Position numbers and translations under genes: made by a program | DNA from: Ramlibacter sp. | Lineage (GTDB): Bacteria; Pseudomonadota; Gammaproteobacteria; Burkholderiales; Burkholderiaceae_C | Length of the DNA: 46,306 nt | Direction: 5' to 3' | Assembly: GCF_028292805.1 (NCBI RefSeq) | Contig: NZ_JAQGLS010000101.1 | Span: forward strand, 1 to 46,306 | Notes under the pieces: model-generated | Told to the model about the DNA's origin: nothing | The model's input: the letters and a program-made list of their open reading frames with translations, nothing else | The model's database searches: none | Shown here: in pieces, positions 26,389-34,452 of the stretch | How positions within the stretch are numbered: the first letter of the stretch is position 1 | Layout of the letters: the number at the start of each line of letters is the position of its first letter

Positions 26389-28350
26389 ATGTTCCGTCGG
26401 ATCCTGATCGCCAACCGCGGCGAAATCGCCTGCCGCATCGCACGCACGTGCCGGGCGCTGCGCGTCGAGTACGTCGCGATCTACACGGATGTGGACGCTG
26501 GCGCGCTTCACCTTCACGACGCGGTGACGGCCGTGCGCATCGGCGCGGGGCCGGCGGCGCAAAGCTATCTCGACGGCGCGCTCATCATCGCGGCCGCGCT
26601 GGAAACTGGATGCGATGCGGTGCATCCGGGCTATGGCTTCCTGTCCGAGAACAGCAGGTTCGCTGCCGACGTCATCGCAGCCGGGTTGACCTTCATCGGC
26701 CCGAAGCCGGAAACCATCGCCGCTCTCGGCGACAAGGCCCGTGCCAAGTCGCTCATGCAAGCCGCCGGGGTACCGGTCGTGCCGGGAGGGGAGGGTGCAA
26801 GCGACGAGCCGGCGGTCATCCAGGAGATGGTGCGCAGGGTTGGCCTGCCGGCGCTGTTGAAGCCCAGCGCCGGCGGCGGTGGCAAAGGCATGCGGGTGGT
26901 CGCCTCGCACGCGGAGCTGGACGAGGCGGTGGCGTCGGCCATCCGTATCGCGCGCAGCAGCTTTGGGGACGGGCGGCTGATCGTGGAGCGCTACATCGAG
27001 CAGCCGCGCCACATCGAGGTGCAGGTTTTCGGCGATTTGAACGGGGACGTCGTCCACCTGTTCGAGCGCGAGTGCTCCTTGCAGCGGCGCCACCAGAAGG
27101 TGGTGGAGGAAGCCCCGGCACCCAACCTGCCCGCCGCAGTGCGGCATCGCCTGATCGACGCAGCCGTGCGCGGCGCGCGCAGTGTCGGCTATTTGAACGC
27201 GGGAACCTTCGAGTTCATCGTTGGCCGGGACCTGCAGTTCTATTTCCTCGAGGTGAATACCCGCTTGCAGGTCGAGCACCCAGTGACCGAATGCGTCACC
27301 GGCCTCGACCTGGTCGAGTGGCAGCTGCGTGTCGCGGCCGGCGAACCCTTGCCGTTGCAGCAGGACATGATCCGCTGCAACGGGCATGCCGTGGAGTGCC
27401 GGATCTACGCGGAAGATCCGGCCCGCGATTTCATGCCCGCTCCCGGTACCGTCGGCGTCGTCCGCTGGCCCGCCGGGGTCCGCGTGGAAGCCGGCATCAG
27501 CTGCGGCGGCAGCGTGCCGTCCTTCTACGATCCGATGGTTGCCAAGCTCGTGGCGCACGCGCCCGACCGCGTCGGCGCGCTGGCGAAGTTGAGCGTCGCC
27601 CTGAGCGAGACCTTGCTGCTGGGCCTCACCACGAACATCGGCTACCTACGGCGCGTCCTTGCCGACCCGGGAGTCAAGATGGCCCAAGCGCACACAAGGT
27701 ATCTTGATGAACATTCCACGCGCTTCGTGCCGGCTGCGGGCGAAGCCCGGGCTGCGGCTTGCGCGGCGGTTCTCGGGGTCGCGCCCAACGCCGGCGGCCA
27801 CCCCTGGGCCGTCGACGAGAACCAAGGCCCGGCGGATCGCGCCTGCCTCGACCCGCAGGCCCCATTGGGCAGGGTCCACCTCTGGATCGGCGAGACGCGC
27901 TGGCAGTGCGCACTGCAGGCGCGATCCGCTTGCGGCTTCGTGGTGGCCGTGGGCGGCACGGCTTGGCAAGTCCAGGGCGCCCCAGATCCGTCCCGCCTGT
28001 GGACGGGCAGCGTCGGATCGGCTCCATGGTCGGCGCAATGGGGCGACGGTGTCTGGGAGTTGCAGGTGGACGGTGACCGCTTCGCGCTGCAGCCGGCTCG
28101 CTCGCGGGCCTTCGCCAGCGCGGCGGCTGCCGGCGCGGCGGTGGCCCCCATGTCCGGAACCGTCGCCGCGGTTGCGGTCGCTGTCGGAGACCGGGTCCGC
28201 CAGGGCGATTCGGTTGCGGTGGTGGAAGCCATGAAGATGGAGCACAACGTGGTCGCGGCAGTGGACGGCACGGTGCGCGCAGTCGCCTTTCGCGTCGGAG
28301 AGCCGGTGAAGGCCGGGGAGCTGATCGTCGACATCGACGCTTCGCAGTGA
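26389..28350 (+). CDS. Acyl-CoA carboxylase, biotin carboxylase/carrier (alpha) subunit
   Basis: A 653-residue subunit starting at ATG 26389. Biotin carboxylase (about 1-445) has HPGYGFLSE (79-87), ATP-grasp loop GGGGKGM (162-168), RHIEVQVFGD and FLEVNTRLQVEHPVTE. A linker of about 120 residues follows. A biotinyl-carrier domain ends the chain with VEAMKMEHN, the acceptor being K616. This three-part layout is that of LiuD/AtuF and PccA alpha subunits. With the preceding beta gene it forms a complete acyl-CoA carboxylase holoenzyme. The short Ala-rich linker before the carrier domain (about 575-590) is a swinging arm. Confidence 0.94.
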   Translation: MFRRILIANRGEIACRIARTCRALRVEYVAIYTDVDAGALHLHDAVTAVRIGAGPAAQSYLDGALIIAAALETGCDAVHPGYGFLSENSRFAADVIAAGLTFIGPKPETIAALGDKARAKSLMQAAGVPVVPGGEGASDEPAVIQEMVRRVGLPALLKPSAGGGGKGMRVVASHAELDEAVASAIRIARSSFGDGRLIVERYIEQPRHIEVQVFGDLNGDVVHLFERECSLQRRHQKVVEEAPAPNLPAAVRHRLIDAAVRGARSVGYLNAGTFEFIVGRDLQFYFLEVNTRLQVEHPVTECVTGLDLVEWQLRVAAGEPLPLQQDMIRCNGHAVECRIYAEDPARDFMPAPGTVGVVRWPAGVRVEAGISCGGSVPSFYDPMVAKLVAHAPDRVGALAKLSVALSETLLLGLTTNIGYLRRVLADPGVKMAQAHTRYLDEHSTRFVPAAGEARAAACAAVLGVAPNAGGHPWAVDENQGPADRACLDPQAPLGRVHLWIGETRWQCALQARSACGFVVAVGGTAWQVQGAPDPSRLWTGSVGSAPWSAQWGDGVWELQVDGDRFALQPARSRAFASAAAAGAAVAPMSGTVAAVAVAVGDRVRQGDSVAVVEAMKMEHNVVAAVDGTVRAVAFRVGEPVKAGELIVDIDASQ

Positions 28351-28389
28351 GGGAGGCGGGCGCCCGCGTTGCCACTGTTAGACTCGACC

Positions 28390-28399
28390 CGAATTTCAT
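28390..28399 (-). promoter_or_regulatory. Single operator-like half-site before the first iclR gene
   Basis: On the minus strand this reads ATGAAATTCG, which fits the AYGRAAYT core shared by the four paired operators. No second copy is present 20 bp away on either side. It lies 5 bp before ATG 28404 and could support weak autoregulation, or be chance. Confidence 0.3.
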
Positions 28400-28403
28400 T
28401 CCG

Positions 28404-29228
28404 ATGATGGCTTCGAGTCCCGCGATCTCCTCTCATGAACCGCCGACGGCCTTGACCGAAGTCAGGGTGCTGGCGCGCGGATTGGCGCTGCTCAGGGCGT
28501 TCGAACCCGCCAACGACTGGAAGACGAATGCTGAGCTTTCCAGCGTCACTGGGCTGCCGAAGCCGACGGTCTCCCGCATCACCGCCAGGCTCACTGAGGC
28601 AGGCTATCTGATCTATTCCGGTGAACGGGCGGCCTACCGGCTGGGCACGTCGATCCTGGCGCTCGGCTACGGCGCGGCATCCAATCCCAACCTGGTCGTG
28701 ATTGCGCGGCCATTGATGCAGCAGTTTGCCGACCAGCACAAGGTGTCCGTCGTCCTGGCCTCTTCGGATGCCGACAGCATGGTGTGCGTCGACGTGGCGC
28801 ACAGCCGGGCAATGATGTTCACCCTGCGCGTTCGCGCGGGCTGGAGGTTCCGGATGGACCAGTCGGCACTGGGTCGGGCCCTGATCGGATCGATGGGCGA
28901 TGCCGAGCGGGAGCGGATGCTGACGAGGCTGGCCGAAGCCGATCACAGCACCTGGTCGGCGCTCCTTGGTCAAGTCAAGTCGCTGGTCACCCAGATGCAG
29001 CGACGGCAATACTGCATCGCCGCAGGCACTCTGGAACGAGGCACCAACGGAGTCGCGGTGGTTATCGATACGCCGGACCGGCCGCATTCGTACGCGCTCG
29101 GCTGCGCGGCTCCTTCCAACGTCATGAGCGTGGCGCGCATCGAAAGCGATGTGGGTCCAGGCTTGGTCGCGCTCAAGCACGCGCTCGAGAAGGAACTGGG
29201 TGCGGCAGTCGAAAGGACGGAGGACTGA
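28404..29228 (+). CDS. IclR-family transcriptional regulator (first of tandem pair)
   Basis: A 274-residue DNA-binding regulator starting at ATG 28404, with a second ATG next to it. N-terminal winged helix (about 20-80): VRVLARGLALLRAFEPAND then ELSSVTGLPKPTVSRITARLTEAGYL. The effector-binding domain spans about 95-265, with MVCVDVAHSRAMMF, ALGRALIG and ERGTNGVAVVI in place of the common variants. Family members sense small organic acids or CoA-pathway intermediates. The gene is 53 bp after the carboxylase alpha stop and overlaps the next iclR by TGATG. Confidence 0.93.
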   Translation: MMASSPAISSHEPPTALTEVRVLARGLALLRAFEPANDWKTNAELSSVTGLPKPTVSRITARLTEAGYLIYSGERAAYRLGTSILALGYGAASNPNLVVIARPLMQQFADQHKVSVVLASSDADSMVCVDVAHSRAMMFTLRVRAGWRFRMDQSALGRALIGSMGDAERERMLTRLAEADHSTWSALLGQVKSLVTQMQRRQYCIAAGTLERGTNGVAVVIDTPDRPHSYALGCAAPSNVMSVARIESDVGPGLVALKHALEKELGAAVERTED

Positions 29229-30040
29229 TGGTCAGGAGAAGGAGTCCGGATACGCTCGCGCTGAACCCGGAGCGGGTCCATGGTCCCGGCGAGGAGGTCG
29301 ATTCCCTGCTGCGCGGACTGGAACTCCTGCGGCTGTTCGACGTGCGCCATCGCGTTCTGGAGACGACGGAGATTGCCGCCAAGCTCGGTTTGTCGCGCGC
29401 CACGGCCGCCAAGCTGGTGGCAACGCTGCAGCAGCACAACTTCCTGCGCGCGCGAAACCCGGGCGGCGGCTTCGAGCCCCACGTCGCTTGCCTCGCCCTG
29501 GGGCGCGCCGTCAAGCGGGGGCTGCCGATCGTCACCGCGGCGCAGCCGCGCATGCTTGCGCTGTCGCAGCGGTTCGGCGTGCATGTCACGCTGTCCACCC
29601 GCGACCGCTCGCACATGCTGGTGGTCGAGCACGTCGTCCCCGCGGGGCAGGTTCGCCTGGGACTCGACACCGGGGCACGGCTGCCGCTTGCCGCCTCCGC
29701 ATCCGGCCGCGCGTACCTGTGGGCCCAGCCACCGGCCTTGCGTGACCAGTTGCTGGAACGCATCCGCGAGCATGACCAAGACGGCTCGTTCCGGCTGCTG
29801 TCCAACGTGTACGCGGCATTCCAGGAGCTGGCGGAGAAGGGCTGGTGCTTCCTGGCGGCGCCGATGACGAGCCAGACCGGCTCACTCGCCGCGCCGATCG
29901 AGGTCTTCGGGCGTGTCGACTACGTGCTCACCGCCATGGCCGTGGGGCCGGACGCGCAACGACAGCTGCGCGCGCGGGTGGCCCCCGAGCTCGTGGCGCA
30001 CGCCAGCTTCATCGCGCAGGACCTGACAGCCGCGTCCTGA
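29228..30040 (+). CDS. IclR-family transcriptional regulator (second of tandem pair)
   Basis: A 270-residue regulator starting at ATG 29228, in the TGATG overlap with the previous gene, so the two are translated together. Winged helix: EVDSLLRGLELLRLFDVRHR then EIAAKLGLSRATAAKLVATLQQHNFL (about 23-80). The effector domain follows to the end, with LVVEHVVPAGQVRLGLDTGARLPLA (split by no gap) and ASASGRAYLWA. It is clearly diverged from the first IclR protein, especially in the effector pocket, so the pair may sense different ligands or form a heteromer. Confidence 0.92.
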   Translation: MVRRRSPDTLALNPERVHGPGEEVDSLLRGLELLRLFDVRHRVLETTEIAAKLGLSRATAAKLVATLQQHNFLRARNPGGGFEPHVACLALGRAVKRGLPIVTAAQPRMLALSQRFGVHVTLSTRDRSHMLVVEHVVPAGQVRLGLDTGARLPLAASASGRAYLWAQPPALRDQLLERIREHDQDGSFRLLSNVYAAFQELAEKGWCFLAAPMTSQTGSLAAPIEVFGRVDYVLTAMAVGPDAQRQLRARVAPELVAHASFIAQDLTAAS

Positions 30041-30079
30041 GGTCGCCAGCCTGGGGTGCGGGCCCTGATTCCGCTTGGA

Positions 30080-30108
30080 TCGACAAATGAAATTTGCCGG
30101 TCCATAAT
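30080..30108 (+). promoter_or_regulatory. Promoter of the enoyl-CoA hydratase-like gene (predicted leaderless)
   Basis: TCGACA (30080-30085), a 17-bp spacer and CATAAT (30103-30108), the same layout as the promoter at 22997. The ATG at 30116 lies 7 nt past the -10 box, which is where transcription should begin. A leaderless mRNA is predicted. Confidence 0.6.
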
Positions 30109-30116
30109 GGAATTGA
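30087..30116 (+). promoter_or_regulatory. Candidate operator 2 (AYGRAAYT direct repeat, 20-bp period)
   Basis: ATGAAATTTG at 30087-30096 sits between -35 and -10. ATGGAATTGA at 30107-30116 covers the end of the -10 box up to the A of the predicted start codon. The spacing is exactly 20 bp, as at the other three sites. Confidence 0.6.
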
Positions 30117-30925
30117 TGAAAGAACCTACCGACCATGCCGCCGGTGCGGCCCAGCACGTCCTGTACAGCGTCGAGGGATCCGTCGCCACCATCACGCTCA
30201 ACCGGCCAGAGCGCCGCAATGCGCTCTCGCTGGCAGCCAATGAGCGCTTGCACAGCCTATGGAGCAGCATCGATGCGGACCCCGCGATCCGCGCGGTCGT
30301 GCTGACCAGCACCGACTGCGGCACCTTCTGTGCCGGCATGGACCTGAAGGAAGCGGCCGAACTCAGGCAGAGCACCGGGCGGGACATCCTGGACCTCCTC
30401 GCCGATCCGTTCTATGAACGCATGCGCCGGCTGTCCGTGCCCATCATCGCCGCCATGACGGGCCACTTCACCGCCGCCGGCATGGTGCTGGCCGCCAGCG
30501 CCGACATTCGCATCGGGCTGGCCGGCACCCAGGGCGGCATCACCGAAGCCCTGGTGGGGCGTGGCACCCCCTGGGCCGCCCGCATGCAGGACTTGCTCCC
30601 CTTGGGCATCCTGATGGAATTGGTCGCCACCGCGCGGATGATGCCGATCGAAAGACTGCACGCGCTGGGCTTCGTCAATGCGATCGAGGCCACCCCGGAG
30701 GCCGTTCGCGGCAGGGCGCATGAGATGGCGGCGGCCATCGCCGGCAATGCGCCGCTGTCGGTGCGGGCCGGCAAGGCCGGCCTGCTGGCAGCCAGCGATT
30801 TCGGCAGCGAGGCGGGGTTCGCGATTTCCCGCGCGCTGCATCGCCAGGTGTATGCGAGTGAGGATGCGCAGGAAGGGCCGCGCGCTTTCGCCGCCAAGCG
30901 GCGTCCGCAATGGCTTGGTCGTTGA
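30116..30925 (+). CDS. Enoyl-CoA hydratase/isomerase family protein
   Basis: A 269-residue crotonase-fold protein starting MKEPTDHAAG. The family core is plain: VEGSVATITLNRPERRNALS, then CAGMDLKEAAE for the first oxyanion loop, and AMTGHFTAAGMVLAASADIRIG for the second. Of the two catalytic Glu residues of classical hydratases, the first is replaced (GMVLAASADI, where GxxEL is usual) and the second is present in GGITEALVG. It may therefore be an isomerase, a hydratase acting on an unusual substrate, or a thioesterase or decarboxylase-like crotonase. In the atu and liu routes a crotonase hydrates the product of the carboxylase. No Shine-Dalgarno is present, in keeping with a leaderless mRNA. 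Confidence 0.88.
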   Translation: MKEPTDHAAGAAQHVLYSVEGSVATITLNRPERRNALSLAANERLHSLWSSIDADPAIRAVVLTSTDCGTFCAGMDLKEAAELRQSTGRDILDLLADPFYERMRRLSVPIIAAMTGHFTAAGMVLAASADIRIGLAGTQGGITEALVGRGTPWAARMQDLLPLGILMELVATARMMPIERLHALGFVNAIEATPEAVRGRAHEMAAAIAGNAPLSVRAGKAGLLAASDFGSEAGFAISRALHRQVYASEDAQEGPRAFAAKRRPQWLGR

Positions 30926-30934
30926 CAAACCAAA

Positions 30935-30964
30935 ACGAAATTGTTGAAGTCAAAACGAAACTGG
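30935..30964 (+). promoter_or_regulatory. Candidate operator 3 (AYGRAAYT direct repeat, 20-bp period)
   Basis: ACGAAATTGT at 30935-30944 and ACGAAACTGG at 30955-30964 flank the -35 box of the following promoter. The period is again 20 bp. Its place relative to the promoter matches operator 4 at 42533-42562. Confidence 0.6.
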
Positions 30965-30973
30965 CGCTATGAT
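30944..30973 (+). promoter_or_regulatory. Promoter of the maoC-to-acyl-CoA dehydrogenase operon
   Basis: TTGAAG (30944-30949), an 18-bp spacer and TATGAT (30968-30973). Start of transcription is expected near 30980, leaving a leader of about 50 nt with GAGGA at 31014-31018 before ATG 31029. The TTGACA at 30922-30927 is an upstream alternative but lacks a good -10 box. Confidence 0.55.
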
Positions 30974-31028
30974 GCATCGTGGCTCACGCAACGCACCGTG
31001 CCGGCGATCTATTGAGGAATGACCGAAG

Positions 31029-31475
31029 ATGATGAATCTCCTTTACGGCGAACTCGCGATCGGCGACCGCGCGCGCTCGCGCGGCCGGACCATCACCGAG
31101 ACCGACGTGGTGAACTTCTGCGGCCTGACGGGCAACTGGCTGGAGATCCACGCGAACGCGGAATTTGCCAAGCAGTCCATGTTCGGCCAGCGCGTGGTGC
31201 AGGGTGGACTGGTGTTCGTCATCAGCAACGCGCTTTTCGGCTTCGACTCCGCGGTGGTGGAGGCGTTCTACGGCGTCGACAAGCTGCGCTTTCTCAAGCC
31301 CACCTTCATCGGCGACACGCTGCACGCCGAGAGCGAGATCATCGCCATGCGCGAAAAGGGTGACAAGCACGGCATCGTCACAGCCCAGCTGTGGGCGGTG
31401 AACCAGCGTTCGGAGAAAGTCCTGAGCTGCGAATTCATGCTCCTGATCCGGCGCGAGCGCCTGCTCGCGGACTGA
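31029..31475 (+). CDS. MaoC-like hot-dog dehydratase
   Basis: A 148-residue hot-dog protein. It has GELAIGDRARSRGRTITETDVVNFCGLTG as the usual front (seen as consecutive motifs) and NWLEIHANAEFA at about 37-48, where MaoC-type hydratases have DWNPxHxD. The catalytic His is kept but the Asp is Asn here. The loop GQRVVQGGLVF then matches the family. It may be a 2-enoyl-CoA hydratase with changed activity. Translation can start at ATG 31029 or 31032. It is the first gene of a ten-gene same-strand run ending at 41452. Confidence 0.85.
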   Translation: MMNLLYGELAIGDRARSRGRTITETDVVNFCGLTGNWLEIHANAEFAKQSMFGQRVVQGGLVFVISNALFGFDSAVVEAFYGVDKLRFLKPTFIGDTLHAESEIIAMREKGDKHGIVTAQLWAVNQRSEKVLSCEFMLLIRRERLLAD

Positions 31476-31509
31476 CCTTCACCAACATCCAACGAGACAG
31501 GCAGACCCC

Positions 31510-32649
31510 ATGAATTTTCTGACCGAAGAGCAGCAGTTGTGGAAAGACACCGTCGATCGCGTGATGCTGGAGGAGATCACGCGTGAGTACGTGCGCGAGT
31601 GCGACATCAGCCGCAATTACCCCTACGAGGCCTACGAGAAGGTGGCCAAGATGGGATGGCTGCGGCTGCTGGTCCCCGAGGAGAACGGCGGCGACGGCGG
31701 CAGCATCTTCGACTACGCGCTGATGTGCGAAGGCCTGGCGCGCTACGGCTTCGACTTCGCCACCGCGTTCATGGTTTCGACCTTCACGGCGATGAACATC
31801 TGCAAGTTCGGCACCCGGGAGCAGCAAGAACAGTACCTGCCGGCCTTCATGAGAGGCGACATCCGCTTTTCGATCTCCATCTCCGAGCCCTCGGCCGGAT
31901 CGGATGCCGCCAACACCCGCACGCGCTCGGAGCAGACGGCGCAAGGCTGGAAGATCACGGGCCAGAAGCTCTGGTGCTCGGGCGCCGCCGCGCGCAACAC
32001 GGTGATCGCGATGCTGACGCGCAGCGACAAGGCTGCGGCGAAGCACAAGGGCCTGACCGTCTTGCTCGTGCCGAACGACACGCCCGGCCTCGACATCCGC
32101 CGGCTGCCCACGATGGCGCGGCGCGCCACCGGCACCACCGAGATCTTTGCCGACGCGGCGGTGGTGCCTTCCGGCAACGTGCTGGGGGAGCCGGGCGATG
32201 GCTGGAAGATCGTCACCGACCACTTGGAACTGGAGCGGATCGCGGTTTCGGCAGCCTACGTCGGCAACGCCCAGCAGGCCGTGACGGATGCCCTGCGCTA
32301 CGCGCACGAGCGGATCCAGTTCGACAAGGCGATCTACGAATTCCAGGTAATCCGCCACATGCTGGCGGACATGCAGACCGCCGTGGACGCCGCCCGGCTG
32401 ATGGTCTATCGCGCTGCCGACCTGGCCTCGCGCGGCATACCCTGCCAGCGCGAGGTTTCCATGGCGAAGCTGATGGCGTCCGAGACCTTGCAGACCGTCA
32501 CCCGTAACGGCATGCAGATCCTCGGCGGCCACAGCATGCTCCCCGAGGCCGACATGGAACGCTATTTCCGTGAGGGGATGCAATCCACCATCGGTGGCGG
32601 CACTTCGCAGATCCAGCGCACGATCATCGCGAAATCGCTGAGCCTCTGA
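31510..32649 (+). CDS. Acyl-CoA dehydrogenase (isovaleryl-type base)
   Basis: A 379-residue FAD enzyme that oxidises acyl-CoA to 2-enoyl-CoA. It has MGWLRLLVPEENGGDGGS near 48-65, SISEPSAGSD (123-132) and the C-terminal GGTSQIQRTIIAKSLS. The position of the short/medium-chain catalytic Glu (YEGT) is Gly here (IGGGTSQ). A Glu is instead available in the helix LELERIAVSA (E242), the place used by isovaleryl-CoA and long-chain dehydrogenases. This fits a branched substrate, as in LiuA or AtuD. The stop overlaps the next start (TGATG). Confidence 0.92.
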   Translation: MNFLTEEQQLWKDTVDRVMLEEITREYVRECDISRNYPYEAYEKVAKMGWLRLLVPEENGGDGGSIFDYALMCEGLARYGFDFATAFMVSTFTAMNICKFGTREQQEQYLPAFMRGDIRFSISISEPSAGSDAANTRTRSEQTAQGWKITGQKLWCSGAAARNTVIAMLTRSDKAAAKHKGLTVLLVPNDTPGLDIRRLPTMARRATGTTEIFADAAVVPSGNVLGEPGDGWKIVTDHLELERIAVSAAYVGNAQQAVTDALRYAHERIQFDKAIYEFQVIRHMLADMQTAVDAARLMVYRAADLASRGIPCQREVSMAKLMASETLQTVTRNGMQILGGHSMLPEADMERYFREGMQSTIGGGTSQIQRTIIAKSLSL

Positions 32650-33911
32650 TGTCACAGACCGCTTCCATGCCGAAGAACGCGGCGCCCCTGACGGGTGTGC
32701 GGGTGCTGGACCTCACGCGCATCCTGGCGGGCCCCTGGGCGACCCAGAACCTGGCCGACCTGGGTGCGGAGGTCATCAAGATCGAGCACCCAAACGGCGG
32801 CGACGACACCCGGCAGATGGGGCCTCCCTTCGTGCGTGACCAGCACACCGGCGAGATTGGCGACGCGGCCTACTTCCTGGCGGCCAACCGGGGCAAGAAG
32901 TCGGTTGCGATCGACATTGCCAAGCCGGAGGGGCAGAAGCTGGTGCGGGGGCTCGCGGCGAGCTGCGACGTGTTGGTGGAAAACTTCAAGGTCGGCGGCC
33001 TGGCCCGCTATGGCCTTGACTACGCCTCGCTGCGCACCGAACTGCCGCGGCTGGTCTATTGCTCGATCACCGGCTTCGGCCAGACCGGGCCCTACCGGCA
33101 GCGCGCGGGCTACGACTACCTGATCCAGGGCATGGGGGGCCTGATGAGCGTGACGGGGGAGCCGGACGACAAGCCGGGCGGCGGCCCCCAGCGGGCCGGC
33201 GTGGCGCTGGCCGACGTCATGTCGGGCATGTACGCTGCGCTGGGCATCCTCGCCGCACTTCGGCACCGCGACGCTACCGGCGCAGGGCAGCATCTCGACA
33301 TCGGGATGCTCGACGTGCAGGTGGCGGTGCTGGTCAATCAGTCGATGAACTTCCTCACGACGGGAACGCCACCGCAGCGCATGGGCAACGGCCACCCGAA
33401 CATCGTGCCGTACCAGTACTTCCCGGCCACCGACGGCCAGTTCATCCTTGCAGTCGGCAACGACGCCCAGTTCCGTCGGGCGATGCAGGTGCTGGGCCTC
33501 GGGGTGGAAGGTGCCGACCTTCGGTTCGCGACGATCGCGCTGCGGGTGGCGAACCGTGAGGCGCTGCTCGCGTTGATGACGGAGCGCACCCGCACGCGGA
33601 GCGTCGATGATTGGGTCAACGCCATGGAGGCGGTGGACGTCCCGTGCGGCCCAATCAACACCATCGACCGGGTGTTCGCCGATCCGCAGGTCAAGGCGCG
33701 CGGCATGCAGATGTCGCTGGCGCACGAATGCGCGGGCGAGGTGCCCTCCGTCGCCAATCCGATGCGGTTTTCGGAAACTCCGATCCGCTATCAAAGCGGC
33801 CCGCCGCTCCTTGGACAGCACACGAGGGAGGTGCTGCGCGACGTGCTGGGAGCCAGCGATGCGGACATCACGACCTGGATCGGGCAGGGTCTGGTCAAGG
33901 AAACACCATGA
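32649..33911 (+). CDS. Family III CoA-transferase (CaiB/BaiF)
   Basis: A 420-residue enzyme that moves CoA between carboxylic acids. The N-terminal Rossmann-like part has VRVLDLTRILAGPWATQNLADLGA and VIKIEHPNGGDDTR. The catalytic Asp is D189 in QRAGVALADVMSG. The family signature GFGQTGPYRQRAGYDYLIQ comes before it. The block has no acyl-CoA ligase, so this or the other CoA-transferase probably activates the growth substrate, with succinyl-CoA or an internal acyl-CoA as donor. It is coupled to its neighbours at both ends (TGATG and ATGA). Confidence 0.93.
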   Translation: MSQTASMPKNAAPLTGVRVLDLTRILAGPWATQNLADLGAEVIKIEHPNGGDDTRQMGPPFVRDQHTGEIGDAAYFLAANRGKKSVAIDIAKPEGQKLVRGLAASCDVLVENFKVGGLARYGLDYASLRTELPRLVYCSITGFGQTGPYRQRAGYDYLIQGMGGLMSVTGEPDDKPGGGPQRAGVALADVMSGMYAALGILAALRHRDATGAGQHLDIGMLDVQVAVLVNQSMNFLTTGTPPQRMGNGHPNIVPYQYFPATDGQFILAVGNDAQFRRAMQVLGLGVEGADLRFATIALRVANREALLALMTERTRTRSVDDWVNAMEAVDVPCGPINTIDRVFADPQVKARGMQMSLAHECAGEVPSVANPMRFSETPIRYQSGPPLLGQHTREVLRDVLGASDADITTWIGQGLVKETP

Positions 33912-34414
33912 GGAACACAGCAGCCGAGAGCGGACCCGATTCAAGCTGGGATGACGCCCCGGTCATGGGGTTGGGCCTTCATTGGGACGACGTCAAGCCG
34001 GGGCACCGTTTCCGCACACTGGCTCGCACCATCACCGAAGCCGACATCACGCTGTTCGTGGGCGTGACGGGCATGGTCGAGGAGATGTTCACCAACCTCG
34101 AATACATCCAGGCCGAGTCGAAGATCGGTGCGCGGCCCGCGCCCGGGTCGATGGTGTTCTGCATTTGCGAAGGGCTGCTCATGCAGTCCACCATGCAGCG
34201 CACCGGCATGGCCTTCCTCGAGTGCGACCTGCGCATCCTCAAGCCGACCGTGGCCGGCGACACCATTCACGTGCAGGCCGAGGTTGTGGAAGCTCGTGCG
34301 ACCAGCAAGCCGGGCCGCGGCCTGATGCGAACCTTGAACCGGGTGGTGAACCATCGGGGCGAGTTGGTCGCCACCTACAACCCGCTGCGCATGGTCAAGG
34401 GACGCCAGCACTGA
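33908..34414 (+). CDS. MaoC-like hot-dog protein lacking catalytic Asp/His
   Basis: A 168-residue protein from ATG 33908, overlapping the CoA-transferase stop by ATGA. It has the MaoC front GLHWDDVKPGHRFRTLARTITEADITLFVGVTG in order, but the active-site stretch reads MVEEMFTNLEYIQ where active MaoC enzymes have DxNPxHxD. Neither the Asp nor the His is there. A following GARPAPGSMVFCICEGLL keeps the fold signature. It may be a thioesterase, a structural partner of the MaoC protein at 31029, or a distinct dehydratase subgroup. Confidence 0.82.
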   Translation: MRNTAAESGPDSSWDDAPVMGLGLHWDDVKPGHRFRTLARTITEADITLFVGVTGMVEEMFTNLEYIQAESKIGARPAPGSMVFCICEGLLMQSTMQRTGMAFLECDLRILKPTVAGDTIHVQAEVVEARATSKPGRGLMRTLNRVVNHRGELVATYNPLRMVKGRQH

Positions 34415-34452
34415 CGCCACATCGTGCCAACCAAAACCAAAGGAGACCGACC

